Shown: one piece after another, positions 25,870-34,536 of the stretch | Position numbering within the stretch: position 1 is the stretch's first letter | How the letters are laid out: every line of letters starts with the position of its first letter | Origin: JANPLN01 sp041736155 | Lineage (GTDB): Bacteria; Bdellovibrionota; Bdellovibrionia; Bdellovibrionales; JAGQZY01 | DNA: 64,000 bases | Reading direction: 5' to 3' | NCBI GenBank assembly: GCA_041736155.1 | Contig: JBGSUL010000032.1 | Location: 1-64,000, forward strand | Translations under genes and position numbers: made by a program | The notes under the pieces: generated by a model | Database searches by the model: none | What the model was told of the DNA's origin: nothing | Seen by the model: the letters and a program-made list of their open reading frames with translations, nothing else

Positions 25870-26418
25870 ATGAACGAAGAAAATAACTCCAACACTCCTG
25901 AAACCCCTGAGAAAACCGGCATTCAAGATGGTGACCTGGAAACAGAAGCTTCCACGATTGAATCTCTTCAAGATGAAATCAGCAAACTCAAAAATGAGTA
26001 CCTTTATTTACGCGCCGAATTTGATAATTATCGCAAGCAAGCCATCAAAGAGCGTTCTGATTTGGTGAAATTTGGCGGCGAGCGACTTGCTAAAGACCTT
26101 CTTGAGACTCTTGATATTTTCGAATCCGCACTGGATTCTGATATTTCTGCCGATACTTTGAAAAATTTTGTGTCTGGCATTGAGCTGACCGCACAGCAAC
26201 TGCGTGCCGCGCTGACAAAACACAATATTCAAGAGCTTCCCGCCCTCGGCCAAGCTTTTGACCCTTATGTGCATGAGGCTCTCGGATCAGAGGTCTCTGA
26301 TACGATCGCCCCTGGACACGTCTCGCGTGTTTTCAAAAAAGCTTATAAGTATCACGATAAAGTTCTGCGCCCTGCACAAGTGATCGTTGCAAAAGAATCT
26401 ACTGCCAAAGAAAAGTAG
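25870..26418 (+). CDS. grpE: Nucleotide exchange factor GrpE
   Basis: GrpE releases ADP from DnaK. The 182-residue protein has an acidic N-terminal region, a long coiled-coil helix (about 28-75, with LYLRAEFDNYRKQAIKER) and the C-terminal beta domain with FDPYVHEALG (family FDPxxHEA) and VLRPAQVIVAK at the end. AAAGG lies upstream. dnaK is not in the window; a J-domain gene follows in 39 bp, so the two probably serve the same chaperone cycle. Confidence 0.95.
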   Translation: MNEENNSNTPETPEKTGIQDGDLETEASTIESLQDEISKLKNEYLYLRAEFDNYRKQAIKERSDLVKFGGERLAKDLLETLDIFESALDSDISADTLKNFVSGIELTAQQLRAALTKHNIQELPALGQAFDPYVHEALGSEVSDTIAPGHVSRVFKKAYKYHDKVLRPAQVIVAKESTAKEK

Positions 26419-26457
26419 ACTCTTTTCAAGAGAAGTGAGACCCTCAAGGGCACTAAT

Positions 26458-27336
26458 ATGAGTAAAAATTATTACGAAATTTTAGAGCTCACGCCAACAG
26501 CTTCTTTTGATGAAATCAAAAAGTCCTTTCGTAAACTGGCACTCAAATACCACCCCGATAAAAATCCCGGCGATGTGGCTAGCGAAAATAAATTTAAAGA
26601 AATCAATGCCGCTTATTCTGTATTGTCTGACCCTTTTAGAAAAAGTGATTACGATCGTGTGCACTTTCCTCCCAAACCAGCCAGCAAAACGCCCACGAAA
26701 CAATCAAGCAAACAGCACACCCGCGCCGCCACAAAATCGCCAACCATCACCGTGGGCAAAAACCTTCTTTATCATCTCAATCTCACCTTAGAAGAGGCTT
26801 TTTCTGGAGCCCTCAAAACCATTTCTTACGTACGAACTGTCAACGGTGTAAAAACCACCTCACATCTGGATGTGACGATCCCCGCAGGAATTCGCGATTC
26901 TAAAAAGTTGCGCGTGCGCGGGGCTGGCGAATCTCTCTCCGCCCAACAGCGCGCCGGAGATCTGGTCGTACATATCCATATTCTCCCCCATAAGTATTAT
27001 ATTTTGGAGGGCGACGACATTTTGTTGAAAATGCCGGTGTCGTGGATTGATTTTTTACTCAAGGAACCCGTCGTGATTCCCACTCTCCATGGCCCCATTC
27101 CACTGCCCATTCCAAAGGAAGATGAATTTGGCGTTGCCGGGTCAAAATTAGAAGGCCGGGGATTCCCTGTCGATGAAAAATCTCGCCATTTTGGGGACCA
27201 ATATATTCGTTTTATTGTTGATGTCCCCACCTCTTTGAACGAAAATCTTAAAGAAAAACTGCGGGCACTCAAAAAAGATATGCCCCTCAGCGATTGGCAG
27301 AAAGAAATTCTTTCGCTTTCGGAGAATAAAAAATGA
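26458..27336 (+). CDS. DnaJ/CbpA-type J-domain co-chaperone
   Basis: A 292-residue J-protein. Residues 4-65 are the J domain with HPD at about 32-34 and NAAYSVLSDPFRKSDYDRV. A short Ser/Thr/Lys-rich linker follows (about 70-98), then two substrate-binding beta domains (LNLTLEEAFSGA, VTIPAGIRDSKKLRVRG, FGDQYIRFIVDVP). The DnaJ zinc-finger cysteines are missing, so it is CbpA-like. It would stimulate DnaK ATPase and deliver unfolded clients. grpE is upstream; the stop codon overlaps the start of the next lipoprotein gene (ATGA). Confidence 0.88.
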   Translation: MSKNYYEILELTPTASFDEIKKSFRKLALKYHPDKNPGDVASENKFKEINAAYSVLSDPFRKSDYDRVHFPPKPASKTPTKQSSKQHTRAATKSPTITVGKNLLYHLNLTLEEAFSGALKTISYVRTVNGVKTTSHLDVTIPAGIRDSKKLRVRGAGESLSAQQRAGDLVVHIHILPHKYYILEGDDILLKMPVSWIDFLLKEPVVIPTLHGPIPLPIPKEDEFGVAGSKLEGRGFPVDEKSRHFGDQYIRFIVDVPTSLNENLKEKLRALKKDMPLSDWQKEILSLSENKK

Positions 27337-29297
27337 AAAACTTTTTAAGTTCTAGCCTCATCTTTATCAGCTTTCTTTTCGCCCTGAGCTCTTGTCAAAC
27401 GGCGCCCGTTTCACGAACTGCCGAAACCGTTCCTGCGGCACCTTCAACGGCGCAAACACAAAAGAATTACCAAGAAGCCCTTCATTATTTTGATCAGGGC
27501 CAAGACGACAAAGCCATAGCCATCTTAAAAAACCTAATCAATAAAGAGCCGTCTTCGGATTTGGCGGATGACGCCCACCTTTTGCTGGGACGAATTGATT
27601 TTCGTCGCAAACAATACCCAACGGCCTACAAATATTTTGAACACGTTTACACCTCCACAACACGCAGCCCGCGCGAAAACGAAGCACGAATTCTCGCCGT
27701 CCAGTGTTTACTGGCTCAAGACCGTACGTCGGATGCCGAAAAGCTCATTCGCAATTCTCTCGCCCAAACCAATTTAGAAAATAAAGAGCGTGCCTATTTG
27801 CTTGAGGCTCAACTTCCTCTTCTCTTAAAGCGCGATTCCCAATTGGAAACTTTTGAAGCCCTGGCCTTTCTTGCCCAAAACCATCCCAACGGAAATTCAC
27901 GGGAAAAATATAGTGAATTAGCCAAAGATTTTGTCGACTCACGTCTCAAGTCGGAAGAGCTCAAAGAACTGGCCGAAGACTCTGACCTGGGGGAATTCCG
28001 CGTTGAAGCGATGTTCAAATACGCCATGAACCTCGTCAACGAAAATAAATTAGATGCAGCAAAAAGCTATTTTTCACGCATCTCTACAATCTCTCCCACC
28101 AGCTATCTCGGTGAGCAGTCCAACAGCATGTTGAAACAGCTCGACGCCCGCGCGTTTGTTGAAACCAAAACCATCGGCGCTGTTCTCCCCATGTCTGGTC
28201 CTTATGCACAAATTGGTGAACAAACTTTGCGTGGTCTACAAATGGCTCTGGGTATTTCTGGATCGCAAAATAAATATAATATCCGTCTTGTTGTACAAGA
28301 TTCCTTTTCCACTCCCGAAGATGCCGCTAAGGCAGTCGAAAAATTGATTTTTGTCGATCATGCGATTGCCATCATCGGTGGCCTTTCTGCAAAAACCGTT
28401 GTTGCTGAAGCCACACAGGCCCAAAATCTAGGTGTTCCCTTTTTAGCTATGTCGCAAAAGTCGGATTTAACACGCCTTGGACCTTTTATTTTTTCCACAG
28501 CCATAACACCACGACTGCAGGTTGAAACTCTCGTTTCTTATGCTATGGAAAAGTCAAAGCATCGTAAATTTGCGATTATTTATCCCAACGACAAATACGG
28601 TGTGGAATATGCAAATATTTTTTGGGACACGGTTGTATCGCGTGGTGGAAAAATTGTTTCCGCGCAAACGTATCTCCCCGACGAAACAGACTTTAAAGCG
28701 CACGTTAAAAAAATGGTGGGCACTTACTACTTAGAAGATCGCAATCAGGAATATCAAGAACTCCTGCGCGAATGGAAAAAGAAAAATACCAGCAAAAGAA
28801 AACAACCCCCAGAAACTCTTCTTCCGCCTATTATTCAGTTTGAATCGTTATTTATCCCCGACGGTCCCAAAGCTCTTGGCCAGATTGCTCCGATGCTGGC
28901 GTTTAATGACGTCAATAACATCCAATTGTTAGGCACCAACCTGTGGAACTCTCCCGACTTCTTACAACGTGCGCAGGGTTTTGTAGAAAAATCGGTTTTT
29001 GTAGATTCACATCTGCCAGATGCTCCAGAGCTGACGCAGTCTGAATTTTATAAAACTTTCCGCGCCAACTATAAAGATCGCCCAGGAACCTTTGCCATTC
29101 AGGGTTACGACTCGGGAAAGTTGGTGCTCGAGGCTCTTAAAAGTGGTCCACGCAATCGTATTGATTTTTTGCGACTGCTCTCCACACTAGAGGTCAATGG
29201 TGCCTTCACGCCTTTAAAAATGACTCCCGATCGTGAAATCTACCGTCCTCTTGTCTTGATGACGGTGCGAAAAAACCAATTTGTTATCGCCGAATAG
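27333..29297 (+). CDS. LpoA-like lipoprotein: TPR plus periplasmic-binding-protein fold
   Basis: A 654-residue lipoprotein. The signal ends FALSSC with lipidated Cys at about 21. Residues 40-270 are TPR-like helices (YQEALHYFDQGQDDKAIAIL; LLLGRIDFRRKQYPTAYKYF). Residues 285-650 are a type I periplasmic-binding fold (IGAVLPMSGPYAQIGEQTLRGLQMAL, then IAIIGGLSAKTVVAEA, and KFAIIYPNDKYGVEYA). This two-part plan matches LpoA (LppC/YraM), the outer-membrane activator of penicillin-binding protein 1A, but amino-acid receptors share the second fold. Translation is coupled to the J-domain gene by ATGA. LpoA-like function is plausible, not demonstrated. Confidence 0.78.
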   Translation: MKNFLSSSLIFISFLFALSSCQTAPVSRTAETVPAAPSTAQTQKNYQEALHYFDQGQDDKAIAILKNLINKEPSSDLADDAHLLLGRIDFRRKQYPTAYKYFEHVYTSTTRSPRENEARILAVQCLLAQDRTSDAEKLIRNSLAQTNLENKERAYLLEAQLPLLLKRDSQLETFEALAFLAQNHPNGNSREKYSELAKDFVDSRLKSEELKELAEDSDLGEFRVEAMFKYAMNLVNENKLDAAKSYFSRISTISPTSYLGEQSNSMLKQLDARAFVETKTIGAVLPMSGPYAQIGEQTLRGLQMALGISGSQNKYNIRLVVQDSFSTPEDAAKAVEKLIFVDHAIAIIGGLSAKTVVAEATQAQNLGVPFLAMSQKSDLTRLGPFIFSTAITPRLQVETLVSYAMEKSKHRKFAIIYPNDKYGVEYANIFWDTVVSRGGKIVSAQTYLPDETDFKAHVKKMVGTYYLEDRNQEYQELLREWKKKNTSKRKQPPETLLPPIIQFESLFIPDGPKALGQIAPMLAFNDVNNIQLLGTNLWNSPDFLQRAQGFVEKSVFVDSHLPDAPELTQSEFYKTFRANYKDRPGTFAIQGYDSGKLVLEALKSGPRNRIDFLRLLSTLEVNGAFTPLKMTPDREIYRPLVLMTVRKNQFVIAE

Positions 29298-29330
29298 GTT
29301 GTAAAACAACTCTTACAACCAGTTGGTTTT
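29297..29330 (+). terminator. Hairpin after the LpoA-like gene
   Basis: A perfect 8-bp stem GGTTGTAA/TTACAACC (8-base loop) begins at the last base of the stop codon, and a short T-run follows at about 29327-29332. This could be an intrinsic terminator isolating the lon transcript, although the T-run is offset by six bases. Confidence 0.5.
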
Positions 29331-29358
29331 TTGACACCCCTCTTTTAAGAGCTAAATC
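29331..29358 (+). promoter_or_regulatory. Possible promoter of lon
   Basis: An exact TTGACA (29331-29336) is followed after 16 bases by TAAATC (29353-29358). The -10 is weak, and no clear heat-shock-type or CIRCE sequence is visible in the 174-bp gap before lon. Confidence 0.35.
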
Positions 29359-29471
29359 CAGACCTTATCTCCACTTTTTTTGTTAAGGCCCCCTCCGGTT
29401 TCGCCGAAGAGAATTCAAAGAAACAACAAGAATCTCGTGGCCTGAAGATCGCCAGAAGATTCGGAGGAAGA

Positions 29472-31868
29472 ATGGATCAAAGTAATCTGAATATCCCTGA
29501 GACAATCCCGATGCTGCCTGTCCGCGACATTGTCATTTTCCCTTATATGATTATTCCTTTATTTGTAGGAAGAGAAGCATCGATTCAAGCGGTAGAAGAA
29601 AGCTTGAGCAAAAATCGACTCATCTTTTTAGCGTCTCAAAAAGAATTTAACGAAGAAACTCCTTCACCGGAATCGATCTACAAAACAGGAACTGTGGCAA
29701 TGATCATGCGCATGCGCAAACTTGCTGATGGCCGAGTGAAGATTCTTATTCAAGGTGTAAGCAAAGCGCGCGTAACGCAATACACACAAAAAGAGCCCTT
29801 CTTTAAAGTTTCTGTAGAAAAAATTGAAGACTCCTCTGTTTCGAGCGAAGAAAATAAACTTCTTGTTGAGCCTCTTATTAAGACAGCAAAAGAACATCTA
29901 GAAAAAGTCATCGCCCTTGGAAAGATGCTTTCTCCTGATATTCTTCTTGTTTTGGACGACATCCAAGAACCTGGACGTATCGCTGACTTAATCGCTAGCA
30001 ATCTTGGTCTCAAAGTTTCTGATGCTCAGGGAATCTTAGAAACACCTGATCATATAGAGAGACTGAAGCAGGTCATAAATTTGTTAGCCGCAGAGTTTGA
30101 AACTCTGCAACTTCAATCCAAAGTCCGTTCGTCATCTAAAGATGATATGACCAAGTCTCAACGCGAATACTTTTTGCGTGAGCAAATGAAGGCTATAAAG
30201 AATGAACTGGGTGAGCAAGACTCTAAAACTGATGATTTAGAAGACGTTCGTAAAAAAATCCAGTCCTCTGGTATGCCTGCTGATGTAGAAAAAGAAGCCT
30301 TAAAACAACTGGGCCGACTTGAGCGCATGCATCCAGACGCCAGTGAAGCTTCTATGCTCCGCACTTATCTCGAGTGGATGGTTGATCTTCCATGGGGTAA
30401 AGAGACAGAAGATTCGATTGATCTTAAAGTTGCCAAACAAATTCTTGAAACAGATCATTTCGGTCTCGAAAAAGCTAAAGATCGTATTCTTGAATTTCTT
30501 GCTGTGAGAAAACTAAAAGAAACTATCAAAGGACCTATTCTTTGTTTTGCTGGACCTCCAGGAGTGGGTAAAACTTCACTCGGAAAGAGCATTGCCAAGG
30601 CTATGGGAAGAAAATACTTCCGCATTTCTCTCGGCGGCGTGAAAGACGAAGCTGAAATTCGTGGTCACCGTAGAACGTATGTCGGAGCTATGCCCGGCAA
30701 AGTGGTTCAAGCTCTTAAACAGTGCGGAACCAGAAACCCGGTATTTGTTCTTGATGAAATTGACAAACTTGGCAGTGATTTCCGTGGAGATCCAAGTGCT
30801 GCAATGTTGGAAGTTTTAGATCCAGAACAAAACGCCACATTCCGTGATAACTATTTGAATGTGGATTTTGATTTAAGCAAAGTTTTATTCATTGCTACAG
30901 CCAACAACTTGGAAAACATTCCACCTGCTCTACGTGATCGTATGGAAATCATCCAACTTTCTGGTTACACAGAGAATGAAAAGCTTGAAATTGCTATGCA
31001 GCACATTGTTCGTAAACAACTTGAAAACCATGGTGTTTCCGATGATCAGTGCCGCTTTACCTCAGACGCTGTAGCTTATTTGATCGGTCATTACACTCGT
31101 GAAGCTGGTCTACGTAATTTAGAAAGAGAAGTGGGTTCGGTTTGCCGTAAAGTTGCTAAAAACATCGTTATGGGCGACCTCTCCTCCGTCACTATCACTA
31201 AAGAAAAAGTGATCGAATATCTCGGAGGTCCTCGTTTCTTGAGAGAAGACCGTATGAACGAAGATGCCATCGGTGTCTCAACAGGTCTGGCTTGGACACA
31301 AGCTGGTGGTGAAGTTCTTTATGTGGAAGCTCTCGGCATGAAAGGCAAAGGTGGGGTAACTCTCACTGGCCAAATGGGTGACGTGATGAAAGAATCTGCA
31401 ACGGCAGCACTTTCCTACGCTCGTGCACATGCGGAACAACTTGGTATTGCTCCCGATTGGTTTGAAAATAACCATATTCACATCCATCTTCCTGCTGGCG
31501 CTATTCCTAAAGATGGTCCATCTGCGGGAATCACTATGGCGACAGCCATTATTGGTTTGATCACAGAGGTGCCAACCAATCGCGATGTGGCTATGACGGG
31601 AGAAGTGACTTTAACCGGTCGTGTTCTTCCTATCGGTGGTGTTAAAGAGAAATGCCTTGCCGCCTTCAATCACGGTGCAAAAACAGTGATTTTACCGATG
31701 GCGAACAAAAAGGATATCGTTGATATCCCCGATGAGATTCGTAACAAACTGAAGTTTTTCTTTGTGGAACATCTCGATGAGGTTCTTCACATTGCTCTGA
31801 ATTCCGATGCTAAAAAGTCGACTCAGGGACGCAAAAAGAAGCATAAATCTACTGAGGCCGCTGCTTAA
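29472..31868 (+). CDS. lon: ATP-dependent protease Lon
   Basis: Lon is the hexameric AAA+ protease that degrades misfolded and selected regulatory proteins. The 798-residue protein has the N-terminal substrate domain (about 10-205), the AAA+ module with Walker A GPPGVGKTS (about 361-369) and VFVLDEIDKLGSDF, and the Ser-Lys protease domain: catalytic Ser in PKDGPSAG (about 684) and Lys in the GGVKEK segment (about 727). Length is normal. GGAGGA precedes the ATG. A strong terminator follows. The codon choice looks more uniform than its neighbours, consistent with high expression, by eye only. Confidence 0.97.
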   Translation: MDQSNLNIPETIPMLPVRDIVIFPYMIIPLFVGREASIQAVEESLSKNRLIFLASQKEFNEETPSPESIYKTGTVAMIMRMRKLADGRVKILIQGVSKARVTQYTQKEPFFKVSVEKIEDSSVSSEENKLLVEPLIKTAKEHLEKVIALGKMLSPDILLVLDDIQEPGRIADLIASNLGLKVSDAQGILETPDHIERLKQVINLLAAEFETLQLQSKVRSSSKDDMTKSQREYFLREQMKAIKNELGEQDSKTDDLEDVRKKIQSSGMPADVEKEALKQLGRLERMHPDASEASMLRTYLEWMVDLPWGKETEDSIDLKVAKQILETDHFGLEKAKDRILEFLAVRKLKETIKGPILCFAGPPGVGKTSLGKSIAKAMGRKYFRISLGGVKDEAEIRGHRRTYVGAMPGKVVQALKQCGTRNPVFVLDEIDKLGSDFRGDPSAAMLEVLDPEQNATFRDNYLNVDFDLSKVLFIATANNLENIPPALRDRMEIIQLSGYTENEKLEIAMQHIVRKQLENHGVSDDQCRFTSDAVAYLIGHYTREAGLRNLEREVGSVCRKVAKNIVMGDLSSVTITKEKVIEYLGGPRFLREDRMNEDAIGVSTGLAWTQAGGEVLYVEALGMKGKGGVTLTGQMGDVMKESATAALSYARAHAEQLGIAPDWFENNHIHIHLPAGAIPKDGPSAGITMATAIIGLITEVPTNRDVAMTGEVTLTGRVLPIGGVKEKCLAAFNHGAKTVILPMANKKDIVDIPDEIRNKLKFFFVEHLDEVLHIALNSDAKKSTQGRKKKHKSTEAAA

Positions 31869-31887
31869 TAGGCGGCTTTCAAAAAAT

Positions 31888-31911
31888 AAAGGCCACTTCC
31901 TGGTGGCCTTT
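31888..31911. terminator. Bidirectional intrinsic terminator between lon and the HTH gene
   Basis: A perfect 9-bp stem AAAGGCCAC/GTGGCCTTT with a 6-base loop lies 20 bp after the lon stop codon. A run of six A residues upstream of it supplies a T-run for minus-strand transcripts arriving from the convergent HTH gene. Confidence 0.85.
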
Positions 31912-31990
31912 ATCGGAGAACGATGTCCTAAAATAAGAGATTCCCTCTATTTGGGACGGGCGATGGGTCTCTCTTGTTGTGCTTGCATCG

Positions 31991-32356
31991 TTATTCTCCT
32001 TGCAGTCGGTGATTTTCTTTTTCCAATAGCAAAACGAGTGTCTTTAAATCTGATACCTGTTGTTTAAGATAAAGTATTTGGTCTTCTTTACTTTGTAGTG
32101 AATCCAAATAAGCTCTTTTTAACTCATCCAAAAGAAGTTTCGTGGTCGAGAAAGACTCCGTAGATTGAATGTTGGGACGAATACCGATCTCATCCACCGC
32201 ACTCGCGAGGATTTGCTCTTCGGGGCTGTCTAAAATAAAGTACTTACCTTCCTCGAGCTTAAACTGAATCTTGCTAGATTTAATACGACGACGAAGAGTG
32301 GAGATACTCAACCGGTGTTTGTTTGCATAGTCATTTAGAGCAATCCATTGACTCAT
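31991..32356 (-). CDS. Small HTH (MerR/excisionase-like) DNA-binding protein with C-terminal coiled coil
   Basis: A 121-residue protein. Residues 1-45 read as a winged helix-turn-helix of the MerR/excisionase type: WIALNDYANKHRLSISTLRRRIKSSK, followed by the wing-like KLEEGKYFIL. Residues about 70-120 are heptad-rich (LLLDELKRAYLDSL, ILYLKQQVSDLKTLVLLLEKEN), a coiled coil for dimerisation. No ligand-binding domain is present, so it may be a nucleoid-associated or local regulator. It has its own promoter region with an inverted repeat that could be its operator, and converges on lon. I do not recognise a named family member. Confidence 0.75.
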   Translation of the reverse strand: MSQWIALNDYANKHRLSISTLRRRIKSSKIQFKLEEGKYFILDSPEEQILASAVDEIGIRPNIQSTESFSTTKLLLDELKRAYLDSLQSKEDQILYLKQQVSDLKTLVLLLEKENHRLQGE

Positions 32357-32385
32357 GTTTTCTCCACTTCCACTAAGGCTATTCG

Positions 32386-32412
32386 CTTGAATATCCTTAC
32401 TGACTATTCAAG
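32386..32412. promoter_or_regulatory. Inverted repeat, candidate operator between HTH gene and patatin gene
   Basis: A perfect inverted repeat CTTGAATA-N11-TATTCAAG lies 30 bp upstream of the HTH start, in the 182-bp divergent gap. A further half-site TATTCAA occurs at 32486-32492, nearer the patatin start. The 19-bp spacing of half-sites suits a dimeric DNA-binding protein, plausibly the HTH product acting on both genes. Confidence 0.5.
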
Positions 32413-32538
32413 GTTAGCATACGAGAACACAGTGTAAATGCTTATTTTGCAAGCCTTTTTCATAAACTTACGACTACCCACTGCCTATTCAACCAACAAG
32501 TGTTTGATTTTACTTATTTTTTCCTTTCTAATGGGGAC

Positions 32539-33750
32539 ATGAAACTCTCCCACAAAAAGAAGATCGCCCTCGTCCTTAGTGGGGGTGGTATTAAAGCTGC
32601 TGCCTTTCATATCGGTGTTTGCTTAGCCTTAAAAGAAAAAGGATTTAAGTTTGCCGGCGGGACCAAAGAGGAAGTTTCGGCCCGTTACGGAAGTGATGAA
32701 CTCACCATAAAATTCTATGTAGGTTCCAGCGCTGGTTCGGTGATTAGCACATTTCTTGCGGCTGGTTATTCCCTCAATTCGATCATCCATGCTTTTGAAC
32801 GTGGCTCCACTGAAATTTCTGATGGTTTGAAAACTGAAAAACCTTTCGATGAAGATCTCAGTCCACTCACCTATCGCAATATCTTTTCTTTGAACACCAA
32901 AGAAATGTTACAGATGTTTCCCAACCTGATTAAGAATCGCGGCTCTTCCATCGTCACCGGTGGCTTTGAAGTTTTGATCAAAAATGGCTTTAAGCTCAAT
33001 GGACTCTTCTCGACTAAAGGCTTGGGAAAGTATATTCGCGATGAAGTTTGGAAAAGTGATTCTTTTGCGGATTTGGGTGTGGACCTCTACATTGTGGCCA
33101 CACAACTCAATCAAAGTAGAAAAGTTATCTTTTGTGCAAAAGATGAAATGTCCAAGGATCAATCGGTTCTTTATGCCAACTACGCCAGTGTCAGCGATGC
33201 GGTTGCCGCTTCTGCAGCTTTACCGCCCGCCTTTTCTCCCTACGCCATTAAAAACCGCGATGGTAATGACATTTACTTTTTTGATGGAGAAATTCGCGAC
33301 ACATTATCTTCTCACATCCCCGTGGATCATGGTGCAGACTTGGTCATCGCCAGTTATTCCATTCAGCCCTATAACTACAACAAAGTGATGGGAAGTCTTC
33401 ATCAGTATGGAATTCCGGTGATCCTCAACCAGGCCCTTTATCAGGTTGTTCAGCAAAAAATCGAGAACGCCATTAAGGCCAGAAAATCCATCGAAACTGT
33501 CTACAAAGCGGTGGATGGATATTTAAAACAGATAAACATCGCCGATGAACATCGGCAGAAACTTCTTGAGATCATTACAGAAAGAACAAACTACAAGCCG
33601 CAAACGGACTATATTTACATCCATCCACACCCGCAAGACTACCGAACCTTCTTTGCGGATCATTTTAGTTTGAACCCACAAATTCTCAAAGATACTGTTC
33701 AAGCTGGATTTAGGTCAGCCCTCAATGCTTTGAGAAAATGGGATATCTAA
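32539..33750 (+). CDS. Patatin-like phospholipase
   Basis: A 403-residue PNPLA-family acyl hydrolase. The oxyanion loop is LVLSGGGIKAAAF (about 11-23), the nucleophile Ser is in VGSSAGS (about 61-67; GxSxG) and the catalytic Asp is in FFDGE (about 249). The usual Asp-Gly-Gly/Ala is Asp-Gly-Glu here. There is no signal peptide, as in many bacterial patatins delivered by other routes or acting inside. An upstream in-frame GTG at 32500 lacks support; the ATG at 32539 starts just before the conserved domain. It ends in a 4-bp tail-to-tail overlap with the next gene. Its substrate is presumably phospholipid. Confidence 0.88.
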   Translation: MKLSHKKKIALVLSGGGIKAAAFHIGVCLALKEKGFKFAGGTKEEVSARYGSDELTIKFYVGSSAGSVISTFLAAGYSLNSIIHAFERGSTEISDGLKTEKPFDEDLSPLTYRNIFSLNTKEMLQMFPNLIKNRGSSIVTGGFEVLIKNGFKLNGLFSTKGLGKYIRDEVWKSDSFADLGVDLYIVATQLNQSRKVIFCAKDEMSKDQSVLYANYASVSDAVAASAALPPAFSPYAIKNRDGNDIYFFDGEIRDTLSSHIPVDHGADLVIASYSIQPYNYNKVMGSLHQYGIPVILNQALYQVVQQKIENAIKARKSIETVYKAVDGYLKQINIADEHRQKLLEIITERTNYKPQTDYIYIHPHPQDYRTFFADHFSLNPQILKDTVQAGFRSALNALRKWDI

Positions 33751-34436
33751 CCCTTTCGACGTTGCCAGCTGTGTTCACCGTTTCCAAATTTTGGTTTTTT
33801 ACAATAAAGCCACTCAAGGCTTTTCTTTTGTGAATCGTTGCAGCGACCCTTTTCACCACCCTGGAATGAGGAGCAGATTTTATCCTCGATGTAATCACAC
33901 GGCAAAAAACGCGGCGACTTCCATTCTGTGCTCGCGAAAGCATAAAAGTTGGCCGTTCCCCAAAAAATACTATCCCACATTCCCATGGAAAGTCCCTGAC
34001 TGCCTTTGACCACAATTTGGCTGTTCTTTGGAATATCCAAAGTTAAAAGATAACCCTGCACATGCTCTGGATTGCTCATCACCGAGCATGCCGTGTTATC
34101 GTAAACGACACTCACACGATTTTTTTTTGCTAGTGGGACGATGTGTTTATCCAAGTAAGCTAGCGTCCACCAATAATCTAACCAATGCCCCACAAAACCA
34201 ACTTCAATTTGATCACCTTTAGAAATATTTGGAAGGTGCGACGCTAACGACTCATGTGGCTTTCGGTCGACCACAGTTTTGGTAGAACAGGATCGTTGCG
34301 CCATCCACATTTGGCAGCCTTCTTTAAAAAAAGCTTTTTGATTTTTCTCCCGGCCAATTTCGCAAGCGCAATGAGTCGCCGAAAATGCCTGTTTCGAAAT
34401 AATTATGAAAATAAAAAAAAAGAGAAATCTCCTCAT
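33747..34436 (-). CDS. Exported cysteine-rich protein of unknown function
   Basis: A 229-residue protein with a clear Sec signal peptide (MRRFLFFFIFIIISKQAFSA, cut at about 20). The mature part has about nine cysteines, likely in disulfides, and aromatic-rich segments such as FVGHWLDYWWTLAYLDKHI and SMGMWDSIFWGTANFYAF. I do not recognise the family or any catalytic motif. The ATG at 34436 is chosen because it starts the signal peptide and follows GGTGGGGA; an upstream in-frame start would hide it. Its 3' end overlaps the patatin gene by 4 bp. Periplasmic or secreted location is inferred. Confidence 0.72.
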   Translation of the reverse strand: MRRFLFFFIFIIISKQAFSATHCACEIGREKNQKAFFKEGCQMWMAQRSCSTKTVVDRKPHESLASHLPNISKGDQIEVGFVGHWLDYWWTLAYLDKHIVPLAKKNRVSVVYDNTACSVMSNPEHVQGYLLTLDIPKNSQIVVKGSQGLSMGMWDSIFWGTANFYAFASTEWKSPRFLPCDYIEDKICSSFQGGEKGRCNDSQKKSLEWLYCKKPKFGNGEHSWQRRKG

Positions 34437-34491
34437 GGTCCCCACCCCCGTGAATTTATTACATCCTTGGGTGGGCGTTATCAAGATCTCA

Positions 34492-34529
34492 AGGTAACAG
34501 CCTGCAATACAAAAAGGGAACTGTTACCT
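34492..34529 (-). terminator. Inverted repeat downstream of nuoN
   Basis: A perfect 9-bp stem AGGTAACAG/CTGTTACCT with a 20-base loop begins 8 bp beyond the nuoN stop. No T-run follows on the minus strand, so it may be a transcript-end stabiliser or a binding site for the next gene rather than a true terminator. Confidence 0.4.
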
Positions 34530-34536
34530 AGAGTTC

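Noticed and set aside
29472..31868. lon as a horizontally acquired gene because of its different look in codon use
   Set aside because: The protein is canonical and the bias is explained as well by high expression; no mobile-element traces flank it.
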